From: Streptomyces ferrugineus
GTDB taxonomy: Bacteria; Actinomycetota; Actinomycetes; Streptomycetales; Streptomycetaceae
Assembly: GCF_015160855.1 (NCBI RefSeq)
Contig: NZ_CP063373.1
Span: forward strand, 2,356,001 to 2,420,000
Direction: 5' to 3'
Length of the DNA stretch: 64,000 nucleotides
A program made the translations under genes and the position numbers. Position 1 is the first letter of the stretch. Each line of letters opens with the position of its first letter. This document shows, one piece after another, positions 1 to 13,324 of this stretch. The notes under the pieces are model-generated. The model had not been told where the DNA came from and did no database searches. It worked only from the letters and a program-made list of their open reading frames with translations.

Positions 1-705
1 TCGGTGTACTGGAAGCAGGAGGTCATCCACGGCAGCGGGGAGGCCGTCCAGCCGACCGAGTACACCGGCAACGGGGACGTGCAGGAGTTCCGGTACGCGT
101 ACGACCTCAAGCGCGTCTTCAACAGCGAGAACCTCGCCTACCTGAAGAACTACGGCGAGGGCTGGGGCTACCTGAGCAGCTCCGTCGCCGGCGTCTTCGT
201 CGACAACCACGACACCGAGCGCAACGGCTCGACGCTCAGCTACAAGGACAACGCCAACTACACCCTCGCGAACGTCTTCATGCTCGCCTGGCCCTACGGC
301 GCCCCGGACGTCAACTCCGGCTACGAGTGGTCCGACTCGGACGCCGGGCCGCCCAACGGTGGCACGGTCAACGCCTGCTGGCAGGACGGCTGGAAATGCC
401 AGCACAACTGGCCGGAGATCAAGTCCATGGTCGCCTTCCGCAACGCCACCCGCGGTGAGGCGGTCACCAACTGGTGGGACAACGGGGCCGACGCCATCGC
501 GTTCGGGCGGGGCGGCAAGGGATTCGTGGCCATCAACCACGAGTCGGGCTCGCTGAGCCGGACGTACCAGACGTCGCTGCCCGCGGGGACGTACTGCGAC
601 GTGCAGAGCAACACGACCGTGACGGTGAACTCCAGCGGCCAGTTCACGGCCACCCTGGGCTCGAACACCGCCCTGGCGATCTATGCCGGGAAGTCAGGCT
701 GCTGA
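1..705 (+). CDS. Secreted alpha-amylase, C-terminal part (5' truncated by window edge)
   Basis: This is the last 234 residues of a GH13 alpha-amylase; the frame is open from base 1, so the gene begins outside the window. Two catalytic motifs remain. WKQEVIHG (residues 4-11) holds the general-acid Glu, as in the QEVI motif of animal-type amylases. [12 protein letters not shown] (about residues 65-76) is conserved region IV, with the transition-state Asp. The last ~80 residues form the beta-rich Aamy_C domain, and no CBM20 starch-binding domain follows. It should be an extracellular endo-amylase cutting alpha-1,4 bonds of starch. A GH13 fusion enzyme lies 162 bp downstream on the same strand, so the two form a starch-degradation locus. 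Confidence 0.93.
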   Translation, partial: SVYWKQEVIHGSGEAVQPTEYTGNGDVQEFRYAYDLKRVFNSENLAYLKNYGEGWGYLSSSVAGVFVDNHDTERNGSTLSYKDNANYTLANVFMLAWPYGAPDVNSGYEWSDSDAGPPNGGTVNACWQDGWKCQHNWPEIKSMVAFRNATRGEAVTNWWDNGADAIAFGRGGKGFVAINHESGSLSRTYQTSLPAGTYCDVQSNTTVTVNSSGQFTATLGSNTALAIYAGKSGC

Positions 706-778
706 GCTTCCTGATGGGGTGAGAGGTGGGCTGGTCGCGCCAGCTGGAAGATCGCGCCCCGAAAGCTCTTACCGATCG

Positions 779-798
779 TTTCAAGACTCTTGCTGAAA
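779..798. promoter_or_regulatory. Candidate LacI-family (MalR-like) operator
   Basis: In the amylase-pullulanase gap, an inner inverted repeat CAAGA-C-TCTTG (782-792) sits inside outer TTTCA...TGAAA arms. LacI-family control of maltose and starch genes (MalR) is known in Streptomyces and the site lies 70 bp before the start codon. The link to MalR is inference. Confidence 0.45.
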
Positions 799-867
799 AC
801 CTTTCGGCGGCGATACGGTCGCGCGGGGTCGGACCCACGAGAGCCGTATCGCAAGGAGTCCACGTCA

Positions 868-6270
<5,403 letters not shown>

Positions 6271-6287
6271 TACGGCACTAACTTGAG

Positions 6288-6317
6288 TGGGGCGGACCCG
6301 GTCACCGGGCCGCCCCA
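6288..6317 (+). terminator. Hairpin terminator after amylase-pullulanase gene
   Basis: Arms 6288-6301 and 6305-6317 pair, with one bulged A and a 3-nt loop, 17 nt after the stop codon. There is no U-tract, as is usual in Streptomyces. Confidence 0.7.
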
Positions 6318-6344
6318 TTCACGCGTATCCAAGGGCTGCCGACG

Positions 6345-8048
6345 ATGAACCCTTACGTCAAGCAGCCGGGCGCGACCGTGATGGTCGTCGATGACGTCCC
6401 GGCCAGCCGCTACGCCATGGGCGCCGTGCTGCGCCGGGCGGGCCACGACGTCGTCCCGGTCGCCAGCGCCGGCGAGGCGCTGATCGAACTCGACGTGCGG
6501 CTGCGCGCGGGCGCCCTGCCCGACGTGGCCCTCGTCGATGTCGGGCTGCCGGACATGAGCGGCTTCGAACTGTGCCGCCGGGTCAAGGCCCGGCCGTCCA
6601 CGGCCGCGCTGCCCGTCGTCCACTTCTCGGCCACGGCCATCGAGGCGGGGGACCGGTGCCGGGGGCTGGACGCGGGCGCCGACGCCTATCTGACCGTGCC
6701 GGCCGAGCCGAAGGAGATCCAGGCCGTCGTCCAGGCGGCGGTCCGCAGGGCGCGCCGGCGCACCGCGACCGAGGCGCTCGCCCACTGGCTGACGCTGCTG
6801 TCCGAGGCCATCGTCACCGTGCAGACCGCGCGCTGCCTGGGGGAGCTGGCCGACGCGGCGGCCGCCGGCGCGTCGCGCCTCATGGGCATGCCCGCGGTGG
6901 TCTTCGTCATCGGCCCGGACGGCGAGGCCCACCATGGCACGTCCCGCAACAGGCTCGCCCTGTCCGACGCGGACGCATACCAGGAAGCGGCCCGGCTGAT
7001 CACACGGATCGCGGGCGGGCGGGGCGGCGTGCACAGCACCGTGGTCCCGGCGGCCCTGTGGCCGACGGGTCTCTTCCGCCCCGGCGCCCAGGACGACGCC
7101 CACCTGGTGCTGGCGTCGGCCCAGGAGGGCCGGGCCCGGGTATGCATAGCGACACCGGCACGTGCGGCGCCGCCCCGGAGCGGCGCGGGGCCGTGTCGGC
7201 ACGCGGCCGCGCCGCGGGGCGCGAGCGGCCACGACGAACCCGCGGACGCCCGACGGCACGACGTGGCACTTCCTGTCGCGGCCCTCCCGGCGGAGCGCCT
7301 CGCGCAGGCCACCGCACTCGCCGCCGAGCCGCTGCTGATGTACCAGGAGGAGCGGAACGTCGCCCTCACCCTCCAGCACAGCTTCCTGCCCCTGCCGCAC
7401 CGGCTGCCCGACGTGCCGGGCGTCGACCTCGTCGTGCGGTACGTGCCCGCGTCCCGGCAGGCCGAGATCGGCGGGGACTTCTACGCCGCCCTGCGCACCC
7501 GGGGCGGGGTGCTCACGGCGGTCGGGGACGTCGTCGGGCACTCGCTGGACGCGGCGACCGTCATGGTGGAGATCCGGCACGCGCTGCGCGCCTACTGCGT
7601 CGAGGAGAGCGGACCGGGCGCGCTGGCGGAGCGGCTGGACCGGATGCTGCTGCACTACCACCCCGAGGTCACCGCCACGGTCTGCCTGGCCCTGGTCGAC
7701 CCCGGTTCGGGGCGGGTCCGGATCGCCAACGCGGGGCACATCCCGCCGGTGATCGTGCGGGACGGGGGCGGGGCCGAGTACGTCCCGGTGGACGGGCCGC
7801 TGCTCGGGCTCGGTCTGGACCGGCCCGGGCCGAGCGAGCTGGTCCTGGGGCCCGGGGACCGCCTCCTCATGGTCACCGACGGCCTCATCGAGACCCGCGG
7901 AGTCGACCTCGGCACCTCCATGGAGCAGCTGCGCACGGCCGCCGCCGACGCCCCGGCCGGCCTCGACGCGCTGTGCGACACCCTGCTGGGCCGCTTCGGG
8001 TGCGACCAAGAGGACGACATCGCGATGCTGGCCCTGAGGTTAGGGTGA
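6345..8048 (+). CDS. Response-regulator receiver fused to PP2C/SpoIIE phosphatase
   Basis: A 567-residue cytoplasmic protein. Residues 10-130 are a receiver domain with the acidic pair VDD (15-17) and phospho-acceptor Asp65 in LVDVGLPDMSG. Residues ~150-270 are probably a degenerate GAF-like sensor. Residues ~340-567 are a SpoIIE/PP2C Ser/Thr phosphatase, with metal-binding Asp motifs GGDFYAAL and GDVVGH and the late motif LLMVTDGLIETR. Such RsbU-like proteins usually dephosphorylate anti-anti-sigma factors in the Streptomyces partner-switching network. Residues ~275-302 are encoded by a diverged copy of the dispersed repeat described elsewhere, which looks like an inserted linker. No kinase is adjacent. 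Confidence 0.87.
   Translation: MNPYVKQPGATVMVVDDVPASRYAMGAVLRRAGHDVVPVASAGEALIELDVRLRAGALPDVALVDVGLPDMSGFELCRRVKARPSTAALPVVHFSATAIEAGDRCRGLDAGADAYLTVPAEPKEIQAVVQAAVRRARRRTATEALAHWLTLLSEAIVTVQTARCLGELADAAAAGASRLMGMPAVVFVIGPDGEAHHGTSRNRLALSDADAYQEAARLITRIAGGRGGVHSTVVPAALWPTGLFRPGAQDDAHLVLASAQEGRARVCIATPARAAPPRSGAGPCRHAAAPRGASGHDEPADARRHDVALPVAALPAERLAQATALAAEPLLMYQEERNVALTLQHSFLPLPHRLPDVPGVDLVVRYVPASRQAEIGGDFYAALRTRGGVLTAVGDVVGHSLDAATVMVEIRHALRAYCVEESGPGALAERLDRMLLHYHPEVTATVCLALVDPGSGRVRIANAGHIPPVIVRDGGGAEYVPVDGPLLGLGLDRPGPSELVLGPGDRLLMVTDGLIETRGVDLGTSMEQLRTAAADAPAGLDALCDTLLGRFGCDQEDDIAMLALRLG
7168..7250 (+). repeat. Dispersed repeat, diverged copy inside the PP2C gene
   Basis: This aligns end to end with the intergenic copy at 63024-63110: GCGCCCC head, GGCGCGGGG, a GC-rich middle, then a tail CCACGACGAACCCGCGGACGC. 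It is read in frame as residues ~275-302 of the phosphatase. Divergence is concentrated in the head and middle, while the tail is almost identical. Confidence 0.75.
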
Positions 8049-8076
8049 GCGCTGCTGACCGAGAACAGGAGTGCTC

Positions 8077-8433
8077 ATGCCGCAGATCACCGTCGACCAC
8101 TCGAAGACGCTCTCCTTCGACCGGGAGGGTTTCGCCCGGGACCTGCACACCGCGACCGTCGAGATCGCGGCGGCCAGGCCGGAGGCGTGCAAGACCCAGT
8201 TCCGGCCCAGTGAGTACACGGCGTTCGGCTACGAGGACCCCGCGGAGCAGGGCCACGCGGTCGTCCATGTCACGCTCGGCCTGCTCGCCGGCCGCACCGA
8301 CGAGGTCAAGGCACAGCTGACCGAGGCGGTACTGGAGCTGCTGCGCAAGCACATCGAGGACGACGGCGTCGTGCTGCACGCCTCCGCCGAGGTACGCGAT
8401 CTCGACCCGTCGTACCGCAAGTTCGAACGCTAG
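8077..8433 (+). CDS. 5-carboxymethyl-2-hydroxymuconate isomerase-like tautomerase
   Basis: A 118-residue protein of the tautomerase superfamily, CHMI-like. The mature protein would begin with Pro (MPQITVDH), the catalytic N-terminal proline of this superfamily. AGGAG (8067-8071) precedes the ATG at 8077; a GTG at 8071 overlaps it and is less likely. CHMI acts in homoprotocatechuate degradation, but no such pathway genes are nearby, so the real substrate is unknown. The stop codon TAG lies inside the 12-base string TAGGCCCTGTCG, which matches the end of the MITE-like element at 13184-13324. It converges with the TetR gene, 10 bp away. Confidence 0.8.
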   Translation: MPQITVDHSKTLSFDREGFARDLHTATVEIAAARPEACKTQFRPSEYTAFGYEDPAEQGHAVVHVTLGLLAGRTDEVKAQLTEAVLELLRKHIEDDGVVLHASAEVRDLDPSYRKFER

Positions 8434-8448
8434 GCCCTGTCGGCTAGG
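8431..8448. repeat. Solo MITE-end fragment flanked by GCTAGG repeats
   Basis: TAGGCCCTGTCG at 8431-8442 equals the outer end of the element ending at 13324. It is bracketed by GCTAGG (8429-8434 and 8443-8448). It supplies the tautomerase stop and abuts the TetR stop at 8444-8446. It may be an excision footprint or a relic. Confidence 0.5.
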
Positions 8449-9133
8449 ACGCCAGCGAGATCAGCCGGGCGACCAGGTCGCTGAACGGGCCGTCGGTCGG
8501 CTCGTCCTTGAGCATGCGGCGCAGCAGTGCGCCCATCTCCTCGTCGGAGGCGGCGCTGACGGCGGCCAGTGCGGCGAAGTCGTGCACGAGCTGGACCTCC
8601 AGCTCGGCGCGCGGGATGCGCCGGCCGTCCAGCCAGATCAGCGCCGTCGACTCGGCGAGCGAAATCCACGTGCGGACGACCAGCTCCAGTCGCGCGGGCG
8701 GATCCGTCACGTCCAGATGCGAAAGGATCTGGACATACGCGGCCTGCCGCACGGAGTCGATCAGCGCGTTCGTCGCGGTGGAGCCGACGGCCGGACCGCC
8801 GCGCATCAGCGCCGAGAAACCGGGGCCGTGCTCGTCGACGAAGTCGAAGAACCGCCGCATCACCCGCAGCAGCCGCGCCCCCAGCGGGCCTTCGTGCGGC
8901 TCCACGAAGCGGTCCGCCAGGTCCTCCGAGGCACGCTTCAACGCGGCCTCGTACAAGCTGAGTTTGCCGGGGAAGTAGTGATAGACCAGCGGACGTGAGA
9001 TGCCCGCGGTGGACGCTATCTCGTCGATGGAGACATCGTCGGGCGAGCGCTGGCTGAACAGTTCGAGGGCGACGCCGATCAACTGCTGCCGCCGCTCCTC
9101 GACTCCCATTCTTCGCCGTACCCCGGTAGTCAT
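8444..9133 (-). CDS. TetR-family transcriptional regulator
   Basis: A 229-residue repressor. The N-terminal helix-turn-helix DVSIDEIASTAGISRPLVYHYFPGK (about residues 30-54) is typical of TetR, and the rest is an all-helical ligand-binding and dimerisation domain. It is the last gene of an apparent operon on the minus strand after the metal-dependent hydrolase and ferredoxin reductase genes. It probably controls that operon and itself. Two perfect 12-bp palindromes lie just upstream (9167-9188). The ligand is unknown; given the neighbours, a fatty or hydrophobic compound is a guess. Confidence 0.9.
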   Translation of the reverse strand: MTTGVRRRMGVEERRQQLIGVALELFSQRSPDDVSIDEIASTAGISRPLVYHYFPGKLSLYEAALKRASEDLADRFVEPHEGPLGARLLRVMRRFFDFVDEHGPGFSALMRGGPAVGSTATNALIDSVRQAAYVQILSHLDVTDPPARLELVVRTWISLAESTALIWLDGRRIPRAELEVQLVHDFAALAAVSAASDEEMGALLRRMLKDEPTDGPFSDLVARLISLAS

Positions 9134-9166
9134 GCGAACACCTTACCGATCGATTCCGGCCCCGAA

Positions 9167-9188
9167 CGGTCCGGACCGACCATGGTCG
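9167..9188. promoter_or_regulatory. Twin palindromes, candidate TetR operator
   Basis: CGGTCCGGACCG (9167-9178) and CGACCATGGTCG (9177-9188) are each perfect 12-bp palindromes overlapping by 2 bp. They lie in the 56-bp gap between the reductase stop and the tetR start. Position and symmetry suggest autoregulation; direct binding is inference. Confidence 0.5.
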
Positions 9189-9189
9189 T

Positions 9190-10215
9190 TCACATGTCCA
9201 GTACGAGTCGATCACCTCGCGCCCGTGACACACAGATCAGCATCGAGTCGCCCCGCTCCGCCTCGGTCAGCAACTCGTCCCGGTGATCCACCTCGCCCTC
9301 CAGCACCCGCTGTTGGCAGGTCCCGCAGAAACCCTGCTCGCAGGAGTACGCGGTGTCCGGCAGCTCGGCGCGTACGGCGGCCAGCACCGACGAGCCCTCC
9401 GGCACGGTCAACGTCCGCCCGCTGCGCCGCAGTTCGACCTCGAACGCACCGCCGCCCGCCGAGGCGCGCGGCGCGAAGCGCTCCAGACGAACCCGGGGGA
9501 ACCGCTCCTCCACCGCGGCCATCAACCCCTCCGGCCCACAGCAGTAGACGGCAGCGCCCTCGGGCACCTCCGCGAGGAGACCGTCGAGATCCGGCACCCC
9601 CTCCACGACGCTCACCCGGTCCCCGCCCAGCTTCTCGACGTCCTCCAGGAACGGCATCGAGGCCCGGTCCCGCCCGCAGTACAGCAACCGCCACCGCACG
9701 CCCTCGCCCAGCGCCCGCAGCATCGGCAGCACGGGCGTGATCCCGATGCCGCCCGCGACGAAGACGTACGACTCGGCCCCGACGAGCGGGAATCGGTTCC
9801 GCGGCCCCCGCACCTGAAGCTCCATGCCCTCCCGCACCTGCTCGTGCACCTCGCGCGAGCCGCCTCGCCCGTCCGGGACCAGCCGGGTCGCCACGGTGTA
9901 CGACGAGGTGTCCTCCGGGTCCCCGCACAGCGAGTACTGCCGCACCAGACCCGACGGCAGCACCAGGTCGAGATGCGCGCCGGGCTCCCAGCGCGGCAGG
10001 TCGCGCCCCTCGAGGCGCAGTTGTACGACGCCCTCGGCGACCTCCTCGCGCGAGGCCACCAGCACACGCAGCGCCCGCGACCGGGGCCGCCCGGAGACCG
10101 GCTCGTCCAGGGCGGGCATCGGCCACAGCGGCGAGACCCGGATACGGCGCCGCATCGCCCGCCGGGCGAGCAGGGCGGCACCGGCGACGGCCGCGACGGT
10201 CCTCAGCTTCGGCAT
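9190..10215 (-). CDS. Ferredoxin--NAD(P)H reductase-type oxidoreductase with 2Fe-2S domain
   Basis: A 341-residue phthalate-dioxygenase-reductase-like flavoprotein. In order: an N-terminal segment with a short hydrophobic stretch, an FAD/FMN-binding barrel with RQYSLCGDP (~110), an NAD-binding domain with GGIGITPVLPML (~165-175) and CCGPEGLM, and a C-terminal plant-type ferredoxin domain with the C-x4-C-x2-C motif CEQGFCGTC plus a later Cys in LICVS. It moves electrons from NAD(P)H through flavin to the 2Fe-2S centre. The ATG overlaps the upstream hydrolase stop by one base (TGATG), so the two are translationally coupled and probably work together, perhaps with the di-iron-like hydrolase as terminal oxidase. 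Confidence 0.9.
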   Translation of the reverse strand: MPKLRTVAAVAGAALLARRAMRRRIRVSPLWPMPALDEPVSGRPRSRALRVLVASREEVAEGVVQLRLEGRDLPRWEPGAHLDLVLPSGLVRQYSLCGDPEDTSSYTVATRLVPDGRGGSREVHEQVREGMELQVRGPRNRFPLVGAESYVFVAGGIGITPVLPMLRALGEGVRWRLLYCGRDRASMPFLEDVEKLGGDRVSVVEGVPDLDGLLAEVPEGAAVYCCGPEGLMAAVEERFPRVRLERFAPRASAGGGAFEVELRRSGRTLTVPEGSSVLAAVRAELPDTAYSCEQGFCGTCQQRVLEGEVDHRDELLTEAERGDSMLICVSRARGDRLVLDM

Positions 10216-11102
10216 CAGGCGGCACCCTTCTCCGCGGCCAGCGCGGCGAGCGCGGCGGGGGACGTGGCGAGATAGGCGACGGCCTGTTCCGTGGAGCCCT
10301 CCCGCGAGGGGTGATACGACCGGCTCAGATACCGGGGTATGGACCTGAGCATCTCCCCGGTCGCCGGCAGCGTCCCGCGCCTGCCCCGGACGTGGAAGTC
10401 CCTGAAGGTCGCCTTGCCGTCGACGAGCGTCGGGTCGTTCTGCATGAAGAACCGCGCCCCGCGCTGCCAGAGGAAGACAAGCGCCGTGAACGCGGTCGCC
10501 CACGTCCGCACCCGCCGCCCGTAGTCCCCGTCGACGTGCATGAACAGATCGAAGGCGACCGACCGGTGCTCGACCTCCTCGGCGCCGTGCCAGCGCAGCA
10601 GGTCCAGCATGGTCGGGTCGGCGCCCCGGCGGTCCAGCTCCTCGGCGTTGAGCACCCAGTCGCCGAGGAAGGCGGTGTAGTGCTCGATGGCCGCGATCAG
10701 CGCCACCCGCTCCATCAGCCACCAGCGGCGCGCCCGGCCCGGCGGCAGCGTGCGGTCGCCGAGCAGCTTCTCGAAGAGCCAGTCGACCTGCGCGGTGTAC
10801 GGCGTCGGATCAAGACCCTGCTCCCGCAGATGCGGCAGCACCTCGTCATGGGCCTGTGAGTGCATCGCCTCCTGCCCGATGAACCCGAGCACGTCCTCGC
10901 GCAGCCGCTCGTCCCGTATGTACGGCAGCACCTGCTTGTAGACGTGCACGAACCACCGCTCACCGGCCGGCAGGAGCAGATGCAGCACGTTGATGGTGTG
11001 CGTGGTGAACGGATCCCCCGGCACCCAGTGCAACGGGGTGTCGTCCCAGGAGAAGGACACCTTGCGGGCCTTGAGGGGCACCCGGTCCTGCGTATTAGAC
11101 AT
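10215..11102 (-). CDS. Predicted metal-dependent hydrolase (PF10118 family)
   Basis: A 295-residue helical protein of the COG3687/PF10118 family. Ferritin-like metal motifs are visible: EAMHSQAH (~80), EHYTAFLGDW (~135) and a second E-x2-H in GAEEVEHRSVAFD (~170). The family is named hydrolase by annotation, but the paired E/H motifs and the coupled NAD(P)H reductase suggest a non-haem di-iron oxygenase or desaturase; that is inference. It is the first gene of the minus-strand operon hydrolase-reductase-tetR, with the promoter presumably in 11103-11180. Confidence 0.8.
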   Translation of the reverse strand: MSNTQDRVPLKARKVSFSWDDTPLHWVPGDPFTTHTINVLHLLLPAGERWFVHVYKQVLPYIRDERLREDVLGFIGQEAMHSQAHDEVLPHLREQGLDPTPYTAQVDWLFEKLLGDRTLPPGRARRWWLMERVALIAAIEHYTAFLGDWVLNAEELDRRGADPTMLDLLRWHGAEEVEHRSVAFDLFMHVDGDYGRRVRTWATAFTALVFLWQRGARFFMQNDPTLVDGKATFRDFHVRGRRGTLPATGEMLRSIPRYLSRSYHPSREGSTEQAVAYLATSPAALAALAAEKGAA

Positions 11103-11180
11103 GGCGTCAATGTACTGACGGGTAAGTCCCGGGTGAAGCCCCCTGTGCCACCTTGTTCACACGACCGTCAGCAAGGTGGC

Positions 11181-13106
11181 TCACTGGAGCCCGTTGATCG
11201 TCCGACCGCTCTCCAGCGTGCCCTTCAGCTCGGCCTGCGCCCCCTGTTTCGCCTTCGCCGCCAGCAGGTTGTCCCGGGAGGTGCCGTGCACACCACCCGT
11301 GGCGGTGATCGAGTCGGTGTCCCGGGTGCCGGCCGCGAGCAGGTACCAGTCGCCCGCCTTCGCCTTCCACAGCACCCCGGCCAGCACATGGGGATCGCGG
11401 GCACCGCACGCCGGCACGTTCTGCGCCTTCGCCGCCAGCGCCGCGCGCGTCGCGCCCGGCGTGCGGAACTGGGCCAGCACCCGCTCGCCACCGCCCCGCC
11501 AGGTCTCGGCACGGGTGCACACCCAGTCCGCGGAACCGGTGCCGTCGGGCAGCGGCTGTGCGGCGAACGACCAGGCGTTGACCGTGCGCACACCCGCGGA
11601 GCGCATCGCGCCCAGCCAGCAGGAGTACGGCGCCCAGGTGTGCAGAGCCCGTTCGCCGGTCACCTCCGCGGTCCTTCCGGGGTGGCCCGTGGTGAGGCGG
11701 GCCGGGACCAGTTCGGCGAGGTCGCTCAGCAGCCGGGTGCCGGTGCTGTCGGTCGTCTGGAGGACGTTCCAGGACGAACACGCCCCGGTCCGCTGGGACA
11801 GCGGGCTCGCCAGCGGCGAGGTGACCCCGTCCGTCACGGTGAGCTCCATCGCCCCGCCGTCCGGCTTCAGCAGATCCCGCTCGGCCGCCTCCTTCACCCA
11901 GGGCGCCAGCAGATAGCGGACATTGCCGTCGGCCCGGCTCAGCACCACCGCGCCCGCATCCGCCCTGGTCGCGCCGTCGACCCGGGAGAAGTCCAGGGCG
12001 GCACCGGCCGTGCCGTCGACCGGCTCGGCGTAGCGGGCGATGCGCAGACCGTCGTAGAGCAGGACCACGCGTGCGGTGTCGACGGTCCCCGCGTACAGCA
12101 ACTGCGGTGCGCCGGGCGGGCCGCCCGCCGGGGTGCCGGGCGTCGCCGAGACCGCGACCGTCTCGCCGGGGCGGGCCCACACGGCGAGGGCGCGGCGCAG
12201 CAGGGCCGTGTCGCCGGTGCGGTCGCCGCGCGCGGGCCACACCGAGAAGTCGGAGCGGGCGGCGGACTGCCAGGCCAGCGCGGGCACCTTCGTCAACTGG
12301 GCCGGGTCGAGGGCGGCCTCGGCCGCCGGGTTCTGCGCGTACGGGGGCGCGGCGGGGCCGTCGGGGGCCCAGCCCTCGCCGGGCAGGCCGAGCAGCGCCC
12401 CGCACACCAGGAGCGCGGCCCCGGCGGCGAGCGCGGCCCGCAGATGCTGTCTGCGCCGCATCAGATCGGTGGGCCGGGCCTGGAGCGAACAGGGGTCGAA
12501 CTCGGGGGAGTCGAGCAGCGCGTACTGCGCCGGTACGGCGTCGGCCTCCTCCAGCGCGTCGTCCACGTCCGCGACGCCGGCCGCCGCCAGGATCTCGCGC
12601 ACGTCACCGTCCGGGAGCTGCTCCAGGCCGCGCAGGACGTAGGCCGCCCGCGCCGGGCCGGACAGCGCCGACAACCGCTGGTCCAGGGCGAGTTCGTCGG
12701 CGCCGCCCGACCTGGGGAAGAGGCGCAGGCCCCAGACCTGGGGCAGCAGGGGCGGCAGTTGGGAGCGCCTGGGCCAGGCCGGGCGCTTGAGCGTCAGGCC
12801 CGCCTCCAGTGCCGTACGCAGCACCCGGAGCCGGAGATAGGCGTACCCCGGGTCGCCGTCGCGGCCGGTCGACTGGGCCGGGATCACGGGCGTCGCGGCC
12901 GCCCGGCCACGGGGCAGCGCGCGCTGTGTGAGGGAGTGCGCGGTCACCACGCGCCGGTTGCGGCCGAGGCTCGGCGGCAGCACCAGGTAGGCGAGCCGGA
13001 CGAGCCGCGGATAGTGCTCGACGAGCGCGGCCTCGGCCCGCTCGACATCGACGACCGGACCGGCCGGGGCGGGCCCTGGGCGCGAGGCGACATCCTGTGA
13101 CTGCAC
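11181..13106 (-). CDS. Sigma-factor-like protein with one membrane span and large extracytoplasmic domain
   Basis: A 641-residue protein I cannot name. Residues ~25-60 (VEHYPRLVRLAYLVL) resemble sigma-70 region 2. Residues ~145-200 (LSALSGPARAAYVLRGLEQL..., then VREILAAAGV) resemble region 4 of ECF sigma factors. A basic MRRRQ stretch and one transmembrane helix (~223-243) follow, then ~400 extracytoplasmic residues with no recognised domain. The start is GTG at 13106. The DNA-binding residues look poor, so it may be a signalling or anchoring derivative rather than a working sigma factor. It is well conserved in Streptomyces as I recall. Confidence 0.8.
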   Translation of the reverse strand: MQSQDVASRPGPAPAGPVVDVERAEAALVEHYPRLVRLAYLVLPPSLGRNRRVVTAHSLTQRALPRGRAAATPVIPAQSTGRDGDPGYAYLRLRVLRTALEAGLTLKRPAWPRRSQLPPLLPQVWGLRLFPRSGGADELALDQRLSALSGPARAAYVLRGLEQLPDGDVREILAAAGVADVDDALEEADAVPAQYALLDSPEFDPCSLQARPTDLMRRRQHLRAALAAGAALLVCGALLGLPGEGWAPDGPAAPPYAQNPAAEAALDPAQLTKVPALAWQSAARSDFSVWPARGDRTGDTALLRRALAVWARPGETVAVSATPGTPAGGPPGAPQLLYAGTVDTARVVLLYDGLRIARYAEPVDGTAGAALDFSRVDGATRADAGAVVLSRADGNVRYLLAPWVKEAAERDLLKPDGGAMELTVTDGVTSPLASPLSQRTGACSSWNVLQTTDSTGTRLLSDLAELVPARLTTGHPGRTAEVTGERALHTWAPYSCWLGAMRSAGVRTVNAWSFAAQPLPDGTGSADWVCTRAETWRGGGERVLAQFRTPGATRAALAAKAQNVPACGARDPHVLAGVLWKAKAGDWYLLAAGTRDTDSITATGGVHGTSRDNLLAAKAKQGAQAELKGTLESGRTINGLQ

Positions 13107-13183
13107 GTTCAGCAGAACGAGCGAATCGTCGGTTGGTCACAGCCCGCACGGGTTGCCCGACCGCGTCGCGGACCGGCTCGCTC

Positions 13184-13324
13184 CAGGCACCTGTCGTCAA
13201 ACTCCCGCCTGCCGCGCGTCGCCGTGCACGCACTCCGGCCGCACGGCACGAAAGCCCACGTAGCTTCTCCCTCCCGGCGCGGCACGCCCTCCGGGCGGAG
13301 GGCGGGAATTGACGACAGGGCCTA
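13184..13324. mobile_element. MITE-like element with terminal inverted repeats
   Basis: The left end (from 13185, CCTGTCGTCAA at 13190-13200, then CCCGCC) is inverted as GGCGGG and TTGACGACAGG (13309-13319) followed by GCCTA. That gives ~20-bp terminal repeats around ~110 bp with no ORF. The right end holds the TAG stop of the minus-strand TPR gene (13322-13324). The ends look like those of non-autonomous elements common in Streptomyces; no transposase is present. Confidence 0.7.
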
